Below are positions 7,929 through 16,544 of a stretch of DNA of 41,210 nucleotides, one piece after another (the first letter of the stretch is position 1; every line of letters begins with the position of its first letter). Origin of the DNA: Maribacter sp. (GTDB lineage: Bacteria > Bacteroidota > Bacteroidia > Flavobacteriales > Flavobacteriaceae); assembly GCA_022865355.1 (NCBI GenBank), contig JALHST010000196.1:1-41210 (forward strand), written 5' to 3'. The position numbers were made by a program, and so were the translations under genes. The notes under the pieces are model-generated. The model made no database searches. It saw nothing but the letters and a program-made list of their open reading frames with translations, and had not been told where the DNA came from.

Positions 7929-8456
7929 TTACTTTATGGTCACTTCCGAAGTGGGCACATCACTATCCTTGAATCGCTTTTTACATTTGGCAACAATAGA
8001 CTTCGCCTCTTTTGCGTCACCCCATCCTTCAACATCGACTATTTTCTTTTCCAGGTCCTTGTACACCCTAAAAAAATGTTCTATTTCCTTGAGCAAGTGG
8101 GGATTTAAATCTTTTAAATCCCTAGTAGAATTGGCAATGGGGTCAGCTATCGGGACACTGATTATCTTTTCGTCGGGTCCTTTTTCATCGGCCATATGAA
8201 AAACCCCGATCGGCTTCACTTCTATTACACAGCCAGGGAAAGTGGGTTCGGTTACCAAGACCAGGACGTCTAAGGGATCGCCATCCAAGGCCAAGGTTTC
8301 CGGGACAAAACCATAGTCGGCCGGATACATCATCGAGGAAAATATCATGCGGTCATACCGGATCCTCTTCAAGGCAAAATCATATTCATATTTATTGCGA
8401 CTGCCTTTGGGTATTTCGATCAATACGTCAAAAGAGGTTATTTTTTCTGTTTCCAT
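7929..8456 (-). CDS. ppa: Inorganic pyrophosphatase, soluble family I
   Basis: This cytoplasmic enzyme hydrolyses PPi to two phosphates and pulls biosynthetic reactions forward. The 175-residue length is normal for prokaryotic family I. Substrate and metal residues are seen in EIPKGSRNKYEYD (14-26), the YPADYGFVPET segment (44-54) and the metal-binding signature DGDPLDVLV (58-66). It lies between the DUF5686 gene (63 bp upstream, same strand) and hppA (118 bp downstream), so the two unrelated pyrophosphatases are neighbours. Cells may switch between wasting PPi energy here and saving it through HppA. Confidence 0.97.
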   Translation of the reverse strand: METEKITSFDVLIEIPKGSRNKYEYDFALKRIRYDRMIFSSMMYPADYGFVPETLALDGDPLDVLVLVTEPTFPGCVIEVKPIGVFHMADEKGPDEKIISVPIADPIANSTRDLKDLNPHLLKEIEHFFRVYKDLEKKIVDVEGWGDAKEAKSIVAKCKKRFKDSDVPTSEVTIK

Positions 8457-8519
8457 ATGTTCCTTTATTTACTTAAAATGTACCATGCAACTTGCTTAGG
8501 GGCAAGCCCTTCAAGGTGA

Positions 8520-11015
8520 TTAAAAATTAAACCCAAAGGTTCCGGTTACACTAAATGGACGCGCATTCGGGCTATCGAGATAATTGCCCCTAAAGTTGAA
8601 ATCGATTCTAAAAATTTTAAAGATATTGCCTACGCCGAAAGAATATTCGTAATATATTGTTTTATCTGGGGCAATTAATGGGATGTTTGTAGGGCTGCTA
8701 AGGGCAATGTTGGCATTCGATAATTCTCCCCATGCACCACGAATGCCTACGATCTCCCTTAAATTAAGTTTCCGCAAAAGGGGGATCCTGGAAAAAAACC
8801 TGCCGTTGAAATTATGCTCTAAGAAAACGGCCGCGTAGGTATCGGTCACGAATTCGTAGAAGTCAAGATTGGGGAATGTACCATAATTCGTAAACAACGT
8901 CTGGTTTCCAGGGATGACGTTCAATAGCCCCAAGGGCACCTCCCCAAAGGTCTTTCCGACTTCGATGGTACTGTACAGCCTTCCGAAACCCCCAACCTGC
9001 CATGGCTGACTATACGAAAATTGTATTTTGTCGTACTTGAAATCACTATCCCATATACCATCAATACCTCTCGTGTAATTCAATAATAGGGTACTATAAT
9101 TATCATTGATGTTTCTGCGTTCCACCCCAAAGCCAATGGTCTTTTTACCAGGGGTATATATTACCAGGGTATTAAAATCGAATTGCCGAATTTCAGACGA
9201 CACCCCAGTTGCCGAAGTAGGGTCTATATAATCCAAACTGAAATCCTGGGGCAATGCCGAGCTTAACGTTCGGAATGTCCCTCCAATGCCTACCCTAAGA
9301 TTGGTCACTGGTTCAATTTCCAAACTGAACGCGCTTAAATTAATTTTGGTAAGCCTATTATTGGCACCCACGGTCAGTAAGGAGGAAGAGGCAATACTTC
9401 TTCCCAGAACATCGTTGGTGGCTGTAAGGCTCACGCCCAATTGTTCAATATCACGCCGGTTTCCACCCGAAACGATGAGTCGGCTTTTCTTGTCCAAAAG
9501 AAATTTGGCCGAAATTCCATGTTTGAATTTGTGATCGGTAAAGCCATAGGCCATATATCCCTCAAGTCGCCAAAGATCATTTTCCCCGAAATAGGTCCTG
9601 GCGCCGGCACGTATGCGAGGCCCCTCAGCCGCATTATACCCGAATACATCGTACACCGAACCGATATCCATATTCCATTTATCAATTTCAACATAACCTG
9701 AACCTAAAATGCTTACCAAATTGTAATAGGTCTTAAATTTGGGTAAGGTCTTCAAGGTATCCAATAAGGTATAAATTCCCTTTTCGTCCTTATTCAAATT
9801 TTCAAGACGATTCTTCGCCCAAAAAGCATCATCCTTAATAACCGCCGCAGGGTCATATGGATTTTCTTCCGGCCTGTAAAATTCCCGCGGGAGCTCTTTA
9901 TCGAATTCGTAGTTATCATAAACAGTCGTCCGCTTGCCATATACGCCCCGTGATTCCTCTTTTTTCTGAAAGCTGAAATCACTCAGCATATAATCCCGCT
10001 TCAATAAAAAAACAGAATCGTTGATCACTTCAAAATCCTGCTCGATATAAATCTCCTTTACCCAGTTTATGTTGGCGCTTTTGGCGACTTCCATATTAAT
10101 GTTCTTGATGGCAAATGTGGTGTCATTCACCCAAAAATCACCTTTGAAGGTCAATTCATTTTTACGTCTGGGGTAGTATACAATATTATAACACCATTTG
10201 TTATCAATAAAGGCACTGTCGCGAAGAGCATAGTTATAGGTATCGACACCGGTACGGGACAACGGACTGGTGAAACTTTTATCAAAAAACTTCAAGTAGT
10301 TGTTGTAAATATCATAGTCTTGATAAAGATCGGCCACAAAGGCGATGATGGCTTGGTTATTATCAAAGCCAGAATTTTTGTTTCCCAATATCTTCTCTTT
10401 TTCTTCATTTATCAAGTTATCGCCATATACTTCTGAGAAAGTCTCATTTAGAAAAATGGGCAAGTAGGTCTTTCCGGTAATGCGTGAGGTATCCAAGTCC
10501 TTAAAAACAAACTCAAGGCCCTTGAATATTTTCTTCTTCATCAGCACACTATCGATGGTATTCAGGTCAAATTCAATTTTTTCATATTTGTTGTAGGCAT
10601 ATTGTTTGTATCTGCGAATACCATTATCCCGTTTTTTAGCCCAAATCTTCTTTAAGATTTCTACAGCGGGATTGTTCTTCTTGGACTGTTTGCCGGCAAT
10701 AAGCACTACCTCATTTAATTGTTCCGAGGATTCCTTCAGCGTAATGGCCATATTATAGGTGATCCTTGAAGTCAAAGGGATATCAAGGGTTGCAAATCCT
10801 ATGAAAGAGACTTCAAGTATAGAGTAAGTGCTTGGCGATTCCATATAAAACCGACCATCTTCATTGGTAATCGTACCTTCGGTCGAATTCTTGAAGAGGA
10901 TATTGGCAAAGGCGACCGGTTGACCTGATTCATCGGTTACCATACCACCGACCTTGGTCTGACCTATGACTATGACCGCATACAATAGTGTGGTAATGAA
11001 CAGGATTCTTTTCAT
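8520..11015 (-). CDS. DUF5686 / carboxypeptidase-regulatory-like outer-membrane protein
   Basis: The 831-residue protein begins with a signal peptide (MKRILFITTLLYAVIVIGQ), then a carboxypeptidase regulatory-like beta-sandwich (about residues 20-105, with GGMVTDESGQPVAFANI) and a long DUF5686 region. The C-terminal third is rich in alternating hydrophobic/polar strands and ends in phenylalanine, as expected of an outer-membrane beta-barrel. Proteins of this kind are common in Bacteroidota, with no established function; the domain layout recalls SusC/TonB-dependent receptors but lacks a plug. It is the first gene of the minus-strand set that continues into ppa. I cannot assign a substrate. Confidence 0.85.
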   Translation of the reverse strand: MKRILFITTLLYAVIVIGQTKVGGMVTDESGQPVAFANILFKNSTEGTITNEDGRFYMESPSTYSILEVSFIGFATLDIPLTSRITYNMAITLKESSEQLNEVVLIAGKQSKKNNPAVEILKKIWAKKRDNGIRRYKQYAYNKYEKIEFDLNTIDSVLMKKKIFKGLEFVFKDLDTSRITGKTYLPIFLNETFSEVYGDNLINEEKEKILGNKNSGFDNNQAIIAFVADLYQDYDIYNNYLKFFDKSFTSPLSRTGVDTYNYALRDSAFIDNKWCYNIVYYPRRKNELTFKGDFWVNDTTFAIKNINMEVAKSANINWVKEIYIEQDFEVINDSVFLLKRDYMLSDFSFQKKEESRGVYGKRTTVYDNYEFDKELPREFYRPEENPYDPAAVIKDDAFWAKNRLENLNKDEKGIYTLLDTLKTLPKFKTYYNLVSILGSGYVEIDKWNMDIGSVYDVFGYNAAEGPRIRAGARTYFGENDLWRLEGYMAYGFTDHKFKHGISAKFLLDKKSRLIVSGGNRRDIEQLGVSLTATNDVLGRSIASSSLLTVGANNRLTKINLSAFSLEIEPVTNLRVGIGGTFRTLSSALPQDFSLDYIDPTSATGVSSEIRQFDFNTLVIYTPGKKTIGFGVERRNINDNYSTLLLNYTRGIDGIWDSDFKYDKIQFSYSQPWQVGGFGRLYSTIEVGKTFGEVPLGLLNVIPGNQTLFTNYGTFPNLDFYEFVTDTYAAVFLEHNFNGRFFSRIPLLRKLNLREIVGIRGAWGELSNANIALSSPTNIPLIAPDKTIYYEYSFGVGNIFKIFRIDFNFRGNYLDSPNARPFSVTGTFGFNF

Positions 11016-11062
11016 GCAAATAGATATAGTCCGGAGACGGTTTTATCAAATAGCATACCAAT

Positions 11063-11095
11063 AAAAAAGCCCCGCGCATCTGCTGTCGGCGGAGC
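11063..11095 (-). terminator. Terminator downstream of pdhB
   Basis: On the minus strand GCTCCGC (11089-11095) pairs with GCGGGGC (11069-11075), with one G-T pair, across a 13-nt loop, and six T's follow (11063-11068). It lies just after the pdhB stop and separates it from the DUF5686 gene. Confidence 0.7.
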
Positions 11096-11123
11096 ACATG
11101 TAGTCTCAAGGCATTCGTCGGCT

Positions 11124-12101
11124 TTATTTATATAACACTTTTTTTACGGCCTTCATGACGTCTTCATGGTTTGGCAACCATTCGGCCAGCAAAACAGGCG
11201 AATACGGCGCAGGAGTATCCGCTGTATTGATTTTTTGGATCGGCGCATCTAAATAATCAAAGGCATGTGCCTGCACATGATAGGTAATTTCGGTGGATAC
11301 ATTTCCAAAGGGCCAGGCTTCCTCAAGGATTACCAATCGATTCGTTTTTTTGACCGATTTTAGGACCGCTGCATAATCCAACGGTTTTATCGTTCTTAAA
11401 TCAATGATTTCACAACTTATATTTTCTTTGGCCAATTCATCGGCGGCCTTATCTGCCTCCTTAATTATTTTTCCGAAGGAAACAATGGTAACGTCGGTTC
11501 CTTCCCGACGAATGTCGGCCACTCCGATCGGAATGGTGTACTCTCCTTCGGGGACCTCTCCCTTATCGCCATACATCTGCTCCGATTCCATAAAAATTAC
11601 GGGGTCGTCATCGCGTATAGCCGATTTCAATAGTCCTTTGGCATCTTTTGGATTTGACGGCACGATAACTTTAAGGCCGGGACAATTGGCATACCAACTC
11701 TCAAAAGCTTGTGAATGGGTGGCCGCCAGCTGACCGGCAGAAGCTGTCGGACCCCGAAAAACGATAGGGCATGGAAACTGACCACCCGACATTTGTCGAA
11801 TCTTGGCCGCATTATTGATAATTTGATCGATGCCTACCAAAGCGAAATTGAAGGTCATAAACTCAATTATGGGTCGGTTGCCCGTCATGGTCGAACCAAC
11901 ACCGATTCCGGCGAAACCCAATTCAGAGATAGGCGTATCAATAACACGTTTGGCCCCAAATTCGTCCAACATTCCCTTGGAAGCTTTGTAGGCCCCGTTG
12001 TATTCAGCCACTTCCTCACCCATCAAATAAATAGATTCGTCTCGCCTCATTTCTTCGGACATAGCTTCCGCAATGGCCTCCCTAAATTGTATTGTCCTCA
12101 T
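11124..12101 (-). CDS. pdhB: Pyruvate dehydrogenase E1 component, beta subunit
   Basis: The beta subunit of heterotetrameric E1 decarboxylates pyruvate with thiamine diphosphate together with PdhA. The 325-residue protein has the transketolase-like pyrimidine-binding domain (about 1-175, with EFMTFNF and RGPTASAGQLAATHSQ) and the C-terminal transketolase domain (about 190-320, with VSFGKI and ILEEAWPFGNV). Its partners pdhA and pdhC are not adjacent: they sit near 28.8-31.5 kb on the same strand. The gene has its own -7 box and terminator, so it is a single-gene unit. A 2-oxoisovalerate E1 beta role is less likely because the pdhA-pdhC pair in the window lacks a beta gene. Confidence 0.93.
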   Translation of the reverse strand: MRTIQFREAIAEAMSEEMRRDESIYLMGEEVAEYNGAYKASKGMLDEFGAKRVIDTPISELGFAGIGVGSTMTGNRPIIEFMTFNFALVGIDQIINNAAKIRQMSGGQFPCPIVFRGPTASAGQLAATHSQAFESWYANCPGLKVIVPSNPKDAKGLLKSAIRDDDPVIFMESEQMYGDKGEVPEGEYTIPIGVADIRREGTDVTIVSFGKIIKEADKAADELAKENISCEIIDLRTIKPLDYAAVLKSVKKTNRLVILEEAWPFGNVSTEITYHVQAHAFDYLDAPIQKINTADTPAPYSPVLLAEWLPNHEDVMKAVKKVLYK

Positions 12102-12147
12102 GTAATTTCGATTATTGCTATTCTAACGGCATTTCTTACAATGCAAG

Positions 12148-12155
12148 CAAAAATA
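12148..12155 (-). promoter_or_regulatory. Candidate -7 promoter box for pdhB
   Basis: TATTTTTG (minus strand) matches the TAnnTTTG consensus, 46 nt before the pdhB ATG, in the divergent pdhB/etfB region. Confidence 0.45.
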
Positions 12156-12208
12156 GGAAATTATCTATCAACTAAAAGTTTGCCCCTACTAAAATTCGTT
12201 AGAATATT

Positions 12209-12226
12209 TACTATGCATGCATAGTA
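12209..12226. promoter_or_regulatory. 18-bp perfect palindrome, candidate operator in pdhB/etfB region
   Basis: TACTATGCATGCATAGTA is a perfect 18-bp inverted repeat without a spacer. It ends 18 nt upstream of the candidate etfB -7 box, where a bound dimeric repressor or activator would overlap the -33 region. No T- or A-run follows, so it is not a terminator. The cognate regulator is unknown. Confidence 0.6.
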
Positions 12227-12244
12227 TTTTAGAAAAAGTTTAGC

Positions 12245-12252
12245 TATCTTCG
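12245..12252 (+). promoter_or_regulatory. Candidate -7 promoter box for etfB
   Basis: TATCTTCG is one base off TAnnTTTG and lies 26 nt before the etfB ATG, just downstream of the 18-bp palindrome. Confidence 0.35.
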
Positions 12253-12278
12253 TACCGATCAAAAATAACGACATTAAG

Positions 12279-13019
12279 ATGAAAATACTAGTGTGCATAA
12301 GTAATGTTCCCGATACCACTTCAAAAATAAACTTCACCGATGGCGATACCAAGTTCGATACGAACGGCGTGCAATTTGTAATTAATCCCAACGATGAATT
12401 TGGCTTGACCCGAGCGATGTGGTTCAAAGAAAAACAAGGTGCGACCGTACATGTAGTTACGGTTGGAGGTGCATCCGTTGAACCTACTATCCGGAAAGCA
12501 TTGGCCATCGGTGCTGATGAGGCGATTCGTGTAAATACCGAACCTACCGATGGTTTCTTTGTGGCACAGCAACTCGCCGAAGTCGTAAAAAATGGTGGCT
12601 ATGACCTTGTGATCGCAGGTCGGGAGTCTATAGACTATAACGGTGGCATGGTACCCGGTATTTTGGCCACGCTCCTCGATATGAATTTTGTGAACACATG
12701 CATCAGTATTGAGGTCGAAGGCAACAAGGCCACGATCATGCGCGAGATCGATGGGGGAAAGGAAAAATTGACTACCTCCCTACCCCTGGTAATCGGCGGC
12801 CAAAAAGGCCTTGTCGAGGAAAGTGATCTGCGCATTCCCAACATGCGGGGCATCATGATGGCACGTCAAAAAAAATTGAATGTAATCGAACCTGTACAAG
12901 CCATAAACGCCACCACTGATTTGAAATTCGATAAACCAGCCCCGAAGGGTGCCGTAAAATTGGTAGAAAGCGTGGATGATTTGATCAATCTTTTACATAA
13001 TGAAGCAAAGGTCATTTAG
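12279..13019 (+). CDS. etfB: Electron transfer flavoprotein, beta subunit
   Basis: EtfB binds AMP and, with EtfA, moves electrons from acyl-CoA dehydrogenases and similar flavoenzymes to the respiratory chain. The 246-residue protein starts MKILVCISNVPDTTSKI and shows the ETF-beta segments GADEAIRVN, VIAGRESIDYNGGMVPGILA and the conserved signature PLVIGGQKGLVEESDLRIPNM (about 170-190). It is followed on the same strand by etfA after an unusually long 194-bp gap. The candidate palindromic operator upstream suggests regulation, plausibly by a fatty-acid or amino-acid catabolism regulator. Confidence 0.96.
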   Translation: MKILVCISNVPDTTSKINFTDGDTKFDTNGVQFVINPNDEFGLTRAMWFKEKQGATVHVVTVGGASVEPTIRKALAIGADEAIRVNTEPTDGFFVAQQLAEVVKNGGYDLVIAGRESIDYNGGMVPGILATLLDMNFVNTCISIEVEGNKATIMREIDGGKEKLTTSLPLVIGGQKGLVEESDLRIPNMRGIMMARQKKLNVIEPVQAINATTDLKFDKPAPKGAVKLVESVDDLINLLHNEAKVI

Positions 13020-13040
13020 CGAAATACAATACCAATAAAC

Positions 13041-13061
13041 AAATTCCAAATTCCAAATTCC
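13041..13061. repeat. Tandem repeat, three copies of AAATTCC, in the etfB-etfA gap
   Basis: Three perfect 7-bp units run head to tail, with a looser copy (CAAATTC) at about 13083. The unit is not a multiple of three and lies in non-coding sequence. It directly precedes a short palindrome. Confidence 0.75.
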
Positions 13062-13064
13062 ATT

Positions 13065-13078
13065 CCGATAGTTATCGG
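13065..13078. repeat. Short palindrome CCGATA-GT-TATCGG
   Basis: A 6-bp inverted repeat with a 2-nt loop lies between etfB and etfA. It belongs to the same CCgA...TcGG style as the palindromes at 1053-1066 and 37134-37149. It could be a small dispersed REP-like element or an mRNA hairpin. Confidence 0.55.
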
Positions 13079-13213
13079 GGCCAAATTCAAAATAAAAATA
13101 AGAGCCTATAGATCATAACCTAATGCCAATAAACCAGAATCAGTAAACAGTTTTCGGTATTTGACAATGATAGAAAAGACAGGTTTAGCTACAAAAACAA
13201 AAAACAAAAAAAG

Positions 13214-14182
13214 ATGTCAGTTTTAGTGTATACAGAATCGGAGAACGGAAAATTCAAAAAGAACGCCTTAGAGGTGGCTTCGTATGCGAGCGCGGTTGCG
13301 AAACAAATGGGGACCACTGCTACGGCCATTTCGGTAAATGCCATCGAAGGTGCCCAATTAGGAACCTATGGTATTTCAAAAGTGCTCAATGTCACCAATG
13401 ATAAACTTAAAATTTTCAATGCCAAGGCCTATGCAGATGCCGTAGTCGAAGCAGTGGAAAAAGAAGGTGCCACCGTATTAATAGTGAGTTCAAGTACCGA
13501 TTCAAAATTTTTGGCGCCTATTGTTGCGGCAAAATTAAAGGCAGGGTACGTACCCAATGTGGTCGCCGCACCCGAAGGAACCAGTCCGTTTTCGGTAAAA
13601 AGAACGGCCTTCAGCAACAAGGGCTTTGCACATACCGAAATTCTGACCGATAAAAAGATTATTGGTGTTTCGAGTAATTCTTTCGGCCTTCATGAAAACA
13701 AAGTGAATGCGGTGGTCGAAGATTTCAACCCTTCGTTGAAGGATGCTGATTTTGCAATTAAATCAGTCGAAATCGATAAAGTAGCAGGAAAGGTTACCAT
13801 TGCCGATGCCGATATTGTAGTTTCCGGTGGGCGGGGTCTTAAAGGTCCTGAGAATTGGGGTATGATTGAAGAATTGGCCAAAGTGCTTGGGGCAGCCACC
13901 GCGTGTTCGAAGCCTGTTTCTGACATGGGATGGCGGCCACATGGTGAACATGTTGGGCAAACCGGAAAGCCAGTCGCCAGCAATCTGTACATCGCCATCG
14001 GAATCTCAGGGGCCATTCAACATTTGGCCGGAGTAAGTGCTTCTAAGGTAAAGGTGGTAATCAATAATGATCCCGAAGCACCTTTTTTTAAAGCAGCTGA
14101 TTATGGAATGGTCGGGGATGCCTTTGAAATAGTACCGAAGTTAACCGAAAAATTAAAGGAATTTAAAGCACAAAACGCTTAA
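13214..14182 (+). CDS. etfA: Electron transfer flavoprotein, alpha subunit
   Basis: EtfA carries the FAD of the heterodimeric electron carrier. The 322-residue protein has the N-terminal ETF domain and the C-terminal FAD domain (about 195-320), with VVSGGRGLKGPENW, SKPVSDMGWRPHGEHVGQTG, the IAIGISGAIQH segment and VVINNDPEAPFF. These match the classical ETF-alpha signature. A strong terminator follows, so etfBA forms its own unit. Confidence 0.97.
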   Translation: MSVLVYTESENGKFKKNALEVASYASAVAKQMGTTATAISVNAIEGAQLGTYGISKVLNVTNDKLKIFNAKAYADAVVEAVEKEGATVLIVSSSTDSKFLAPIVAAKLKAGYVPNVVAAPEGTSPFSVKRTAFSNKGFAHTEILTDKKIIGVSSNSFGLHENKVNAVVEDFNPSLKDADFAIKSVEIDKVAGKVTIADADIVVSGGRGLKGPENWGMIEELAKVLGAATACSKPVSDMGWRPHGEHVGQTGKPVASNLYIAIGISGAIQHLAGVSASKVKVVINNDPEAPFFKAADYGMVGDAFEIVPKLTEKLKEFKAQNA

Positions 14183-14208
14183 TTTTTGTTAATTTGCACC
14201 CCTTATAG

Positions 14209-14260
14209 GGCTGTTTAAATGCGTGGTATGCCCAATATTTAAGCAGCCTTTTGTATTTTT
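14209..14260 (+). terminator. Terminator after etfA
   Basis: GGCTGTTTAAAT (14209-14220) pairs with ATTTAAGCAGCC (14237-14248), 12 bp with one T-G pair, around a 16-nt loop. A T-rich tract follows (14249-14260). Confidence 0.8.
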
Positions 14261-14268
14261 AGTATACT

Positions 14269-14904
14269 ATGAGCTTAGTCCGATTAAAAATAAAAGGCAT
14301 TTCCTACAGTCAAACCCAGAATGGGGCCTATGCCTTGATATTGAATGAAGTTGAAGGAGATCGCAAGCTACCTATCGTAATTGGGGCTTTTGAGGCCCAG
14401 TCCATTGCCATCGCGCTCGAAAAGGAAATTAAGCCACCAAGACCGCTTACCCATGATCTTTTTAAAAATTTTGCCGACCGTTTTGAAATTGTCATCAAGC
14501 AAGTAATTATACATAAATTGGTAGATGGTGTCTTCTATTCAAGCATCATCTGCGAAAGGGATAAGATAGAGGAAATCATTGATGCCAGAACAAGCGATGC
14601 CATAGCATTGGCGCTCCGCTTCAATGCACCGATCTTCACTTATAAAACAATTTTGGACAAAGCAGGGATATTTCTTAAGTTTTCATCGAAGGACAAAGAA
14701 AAGGATAGCGAAGTGAAGGACGAAAGTATTATGGTCGATGAAATCTTACAGGAAGGCGAAACCGTCGAAATAGATACTGAGATTTCAGGCGCGTACAAGG
14801 AGCTTTCCCTTGAGGAACTTCATAAAGAATTGGATAAGGCCGTTACAAATGAGGATTACGAAAAAGCCGCCAAATTAAGGGACGAAATATCCAAACGAAA
14901 CTAA
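14269..14904 (+). CDS. Bifunctional nuclease-domain (DUF151) protein with UVR motif
   Basis: The 211-residue protein has an N-terminal bifunctional nuclease (DUF151) domain (about residues 1-140, with LPIVIGAFEAQSIAIALE and ARTSDAIALALR) and a C-terminal UVR motif (about 176-210, ELHKELDKAVTNEDYEKAAK), the UvrB/UvrC interaction type. DUF151 proteins have been linked to DNase/RNase activity in plants; the bacterial role is not settled. Between them is an acidic, low-complexity linker. It is 17 bp upstream of the nucleoside transporter and probably co-transcribed with it. Confidence 0.88.
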   Translation: MSLVRLKIKGISYSQTQNGAYALILNEVEGDRKLPIVIGAFEAQSIAIALEKEIKPPRPLTHDLFKNFADRFEIVIKQVIIHKLVDGVFYSSIICERDKIEEIIDARTSDAIALALRFNAPIFTYKTILDKAGIFLKFSSKDKEKDSEVKDESIMVDEILQEGETVEIDTEISGAYKELSLEELHKELDKAVTNEDYEKAAKLRDEISKRN

Positions 14905-14921
14905 AGCGACATGCATAGGGA

Positions 14922-16385
14922 ATGAAGTCTACACTAGGAATTCTTTTGCTTGTTCTTTTTGTTATTTTCCCATCCATAGCACAAGAAACAGTACCCCAAG
15001 ACAGTATTTCCTTATTGCAACAGGCCAGCGCACTTCATGACATGGCTTCCGGGCATATCGCCCAAGCAATTCCCAATCAAGGATTTTCCATACATAGTCT
15101 TTGGCGTGGAATCCTAGGGATGGGCGTACTTTTGCTGTTGGCATTTTTGTTCAGTGCCAATAAAAAGGCCATCAAATGGAAGACCGTAGGAATCGGCCTA
15201 GGAATGCAGCTTTTATTGGCCATTGGTGTTCTTAAAGTACCCTTTATACGGGCAATTTTTACTATTCTAGGAAAGTTATTCAACGAAATCCTAAATTTTA
15301 CCATTGCGGGTAGTAATTTTCTTTTGGGAAACTTATTAAACCTAGAAAATCCGAATATAGGCTATATTTTTGCCTTTCAGATTTTACCGACCATCATCTT
15401 CTTTTCGGCGCTGACCTCAGTCCTGTTTTACTTGGGCGTCATACAGAAAATTGTAAAGGGTTTGGCATGGTTACTCACAAAATCATTAGGTATTTCAGGT
15501 CCGGAAAGTCTTTCGGTGGCCGGGAACATTTTCTTGGGCCAGACCGAGGCTCCGTTAATGATCAAAGCGTATTTGGAGAAAATGAACAAATCTGAAATAC
15601 TCTTGGTGATGATCGGGGGTATGGCTACCGTTGCCGGTGGCGTGTTGGCTGCCTATATTGGTTTTTTGGGTGGAAATGACGAGCAACTTCGGTTGGAGTT
15701 TGCCCGACATCTTATTGCCGCCTCTGTAATGGCGGCTCCTGGTGCGATTGTAGTATCGAAAATTTTATACCCACAGACAGAGGCCATCAATACCGATATC
15801 AAGGTTTCAACCGAAAAAATTGGCACCAATCTATTGGATGCGATTGCCAATGGTACTACTGAAGGTTTAAAACTAGCGGTAAACGTTGGTGCCATGCTTT
15901 TGGTATTTGTGGCCTTTATCGCCATGCTAAACGGAATCTTTGGGTACATTGGCGATATTACTTCATTAAACGATTGGATTGCCGCCAATTCGGACTATCA
16001 ACAACTATCATTGGAAGCCATCCTGGGAACCATCTTCGCCCCTTTAATGTGGCTGATCGGCATTGCCCGAGAAGATATTACCTTAATGGGGCAGTTACTC
16101 GGAATCAAATTGGCTTCAAGTGAATTTGTTGCCTATACCCAATTGGCCGAACTTAAGAATATATCTAGCGCGCCTCACCTAACGTATACGAAATCGATCA
16201 TCATGGCTACCTATATGCTCTGCGGATTTGCAAATTTTGCCTCGATCGGCATTCAAATCGGAGGAATCGGTTCGCTCGCCCCCGGTCAACGAAAAACCCT
16301 TTCGGAATTTGGAATGAAGGCGGTTTTGGGTGGGTCTTTGGCCTCGCTACTTTCAGCAACCATTGCCGGAATGATATTGGGTTAA
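14922..16385 (+). CDS. Concentrative nucleoside transporter (CNT/NupC family) with N-terminal extension
   Basis: This inner-membrane nucleoside importer is driven by Na+ or H+. The core (about residues 70-487) shows CNT motifs GPESLSVAGNIFLGQTEAPL, MATVAGGVLAAYIG and the late GFANFASIGIQIGG. At 487 residues it is longer than classical NupC (about 400), because it starts with a cleavable signal-like segment (MKSTLGILLLVLFVIFPSIAQ) and about 45 polar residues before the first core helix. This is common in Bacteroidota homologues. It lies between the DUF151 gene and thyA, which fits nucleoside salvage. Confidence 0.92.
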   Translation: MKSTLGILLLVLFVIFPSIAQETVPQDSISLLQQASALHDMASGHIAQAIPNQGFSIHSLWRGILGMGVLLLLAFLFSANKKAIKWKTVGIGLGMQLLLAIGVLKVPFIRAIFTILGKLFNEILNFTIAGSNFLLGNLLNLENPNIGYIFAFQILPTIIFFSALTSVLFYLGVIQKIVKGLAWLLTKSLGISGPESLSVAGNIFLGQTEAPLMIKAYLEKMNKSEILLVMIGGMATVAGGVLAAYIGFLGGNDEQLRLEFARHLIAASVMAAPGAIVVSKILYPQTEAINTDIKVSTEKIGTNLLDAIANGTTEGLKLAVNVGAMLLVFVAFIAMLNGIFGYIGDITSLNDWIAANSDYQQLSLEAILGTIFAPLMWLIGIAREDITLMGQLLGIKLASSEFVAYTQLAELKNISSAPHLTYTKSIIMATYMLCGFANFASIGIQIGGIGSLAPGQRKTLSEFGMKAVLGGSLASLLSATIAGMILG

Positions 16386-16544
16386 GAGAAAATCATGACT
16401 GCAATCAGGGTGCGCTTTCCCTTTCGTTGATAATTTTTGATAATACTCAAGGATTTAAAGTGGCAAAAAAATACGTTTTGTCTATTTTTACCATACAATT
16501 AAATGCAATGATTTAAAAATTCTCACATTGGGATTAACGCACGT

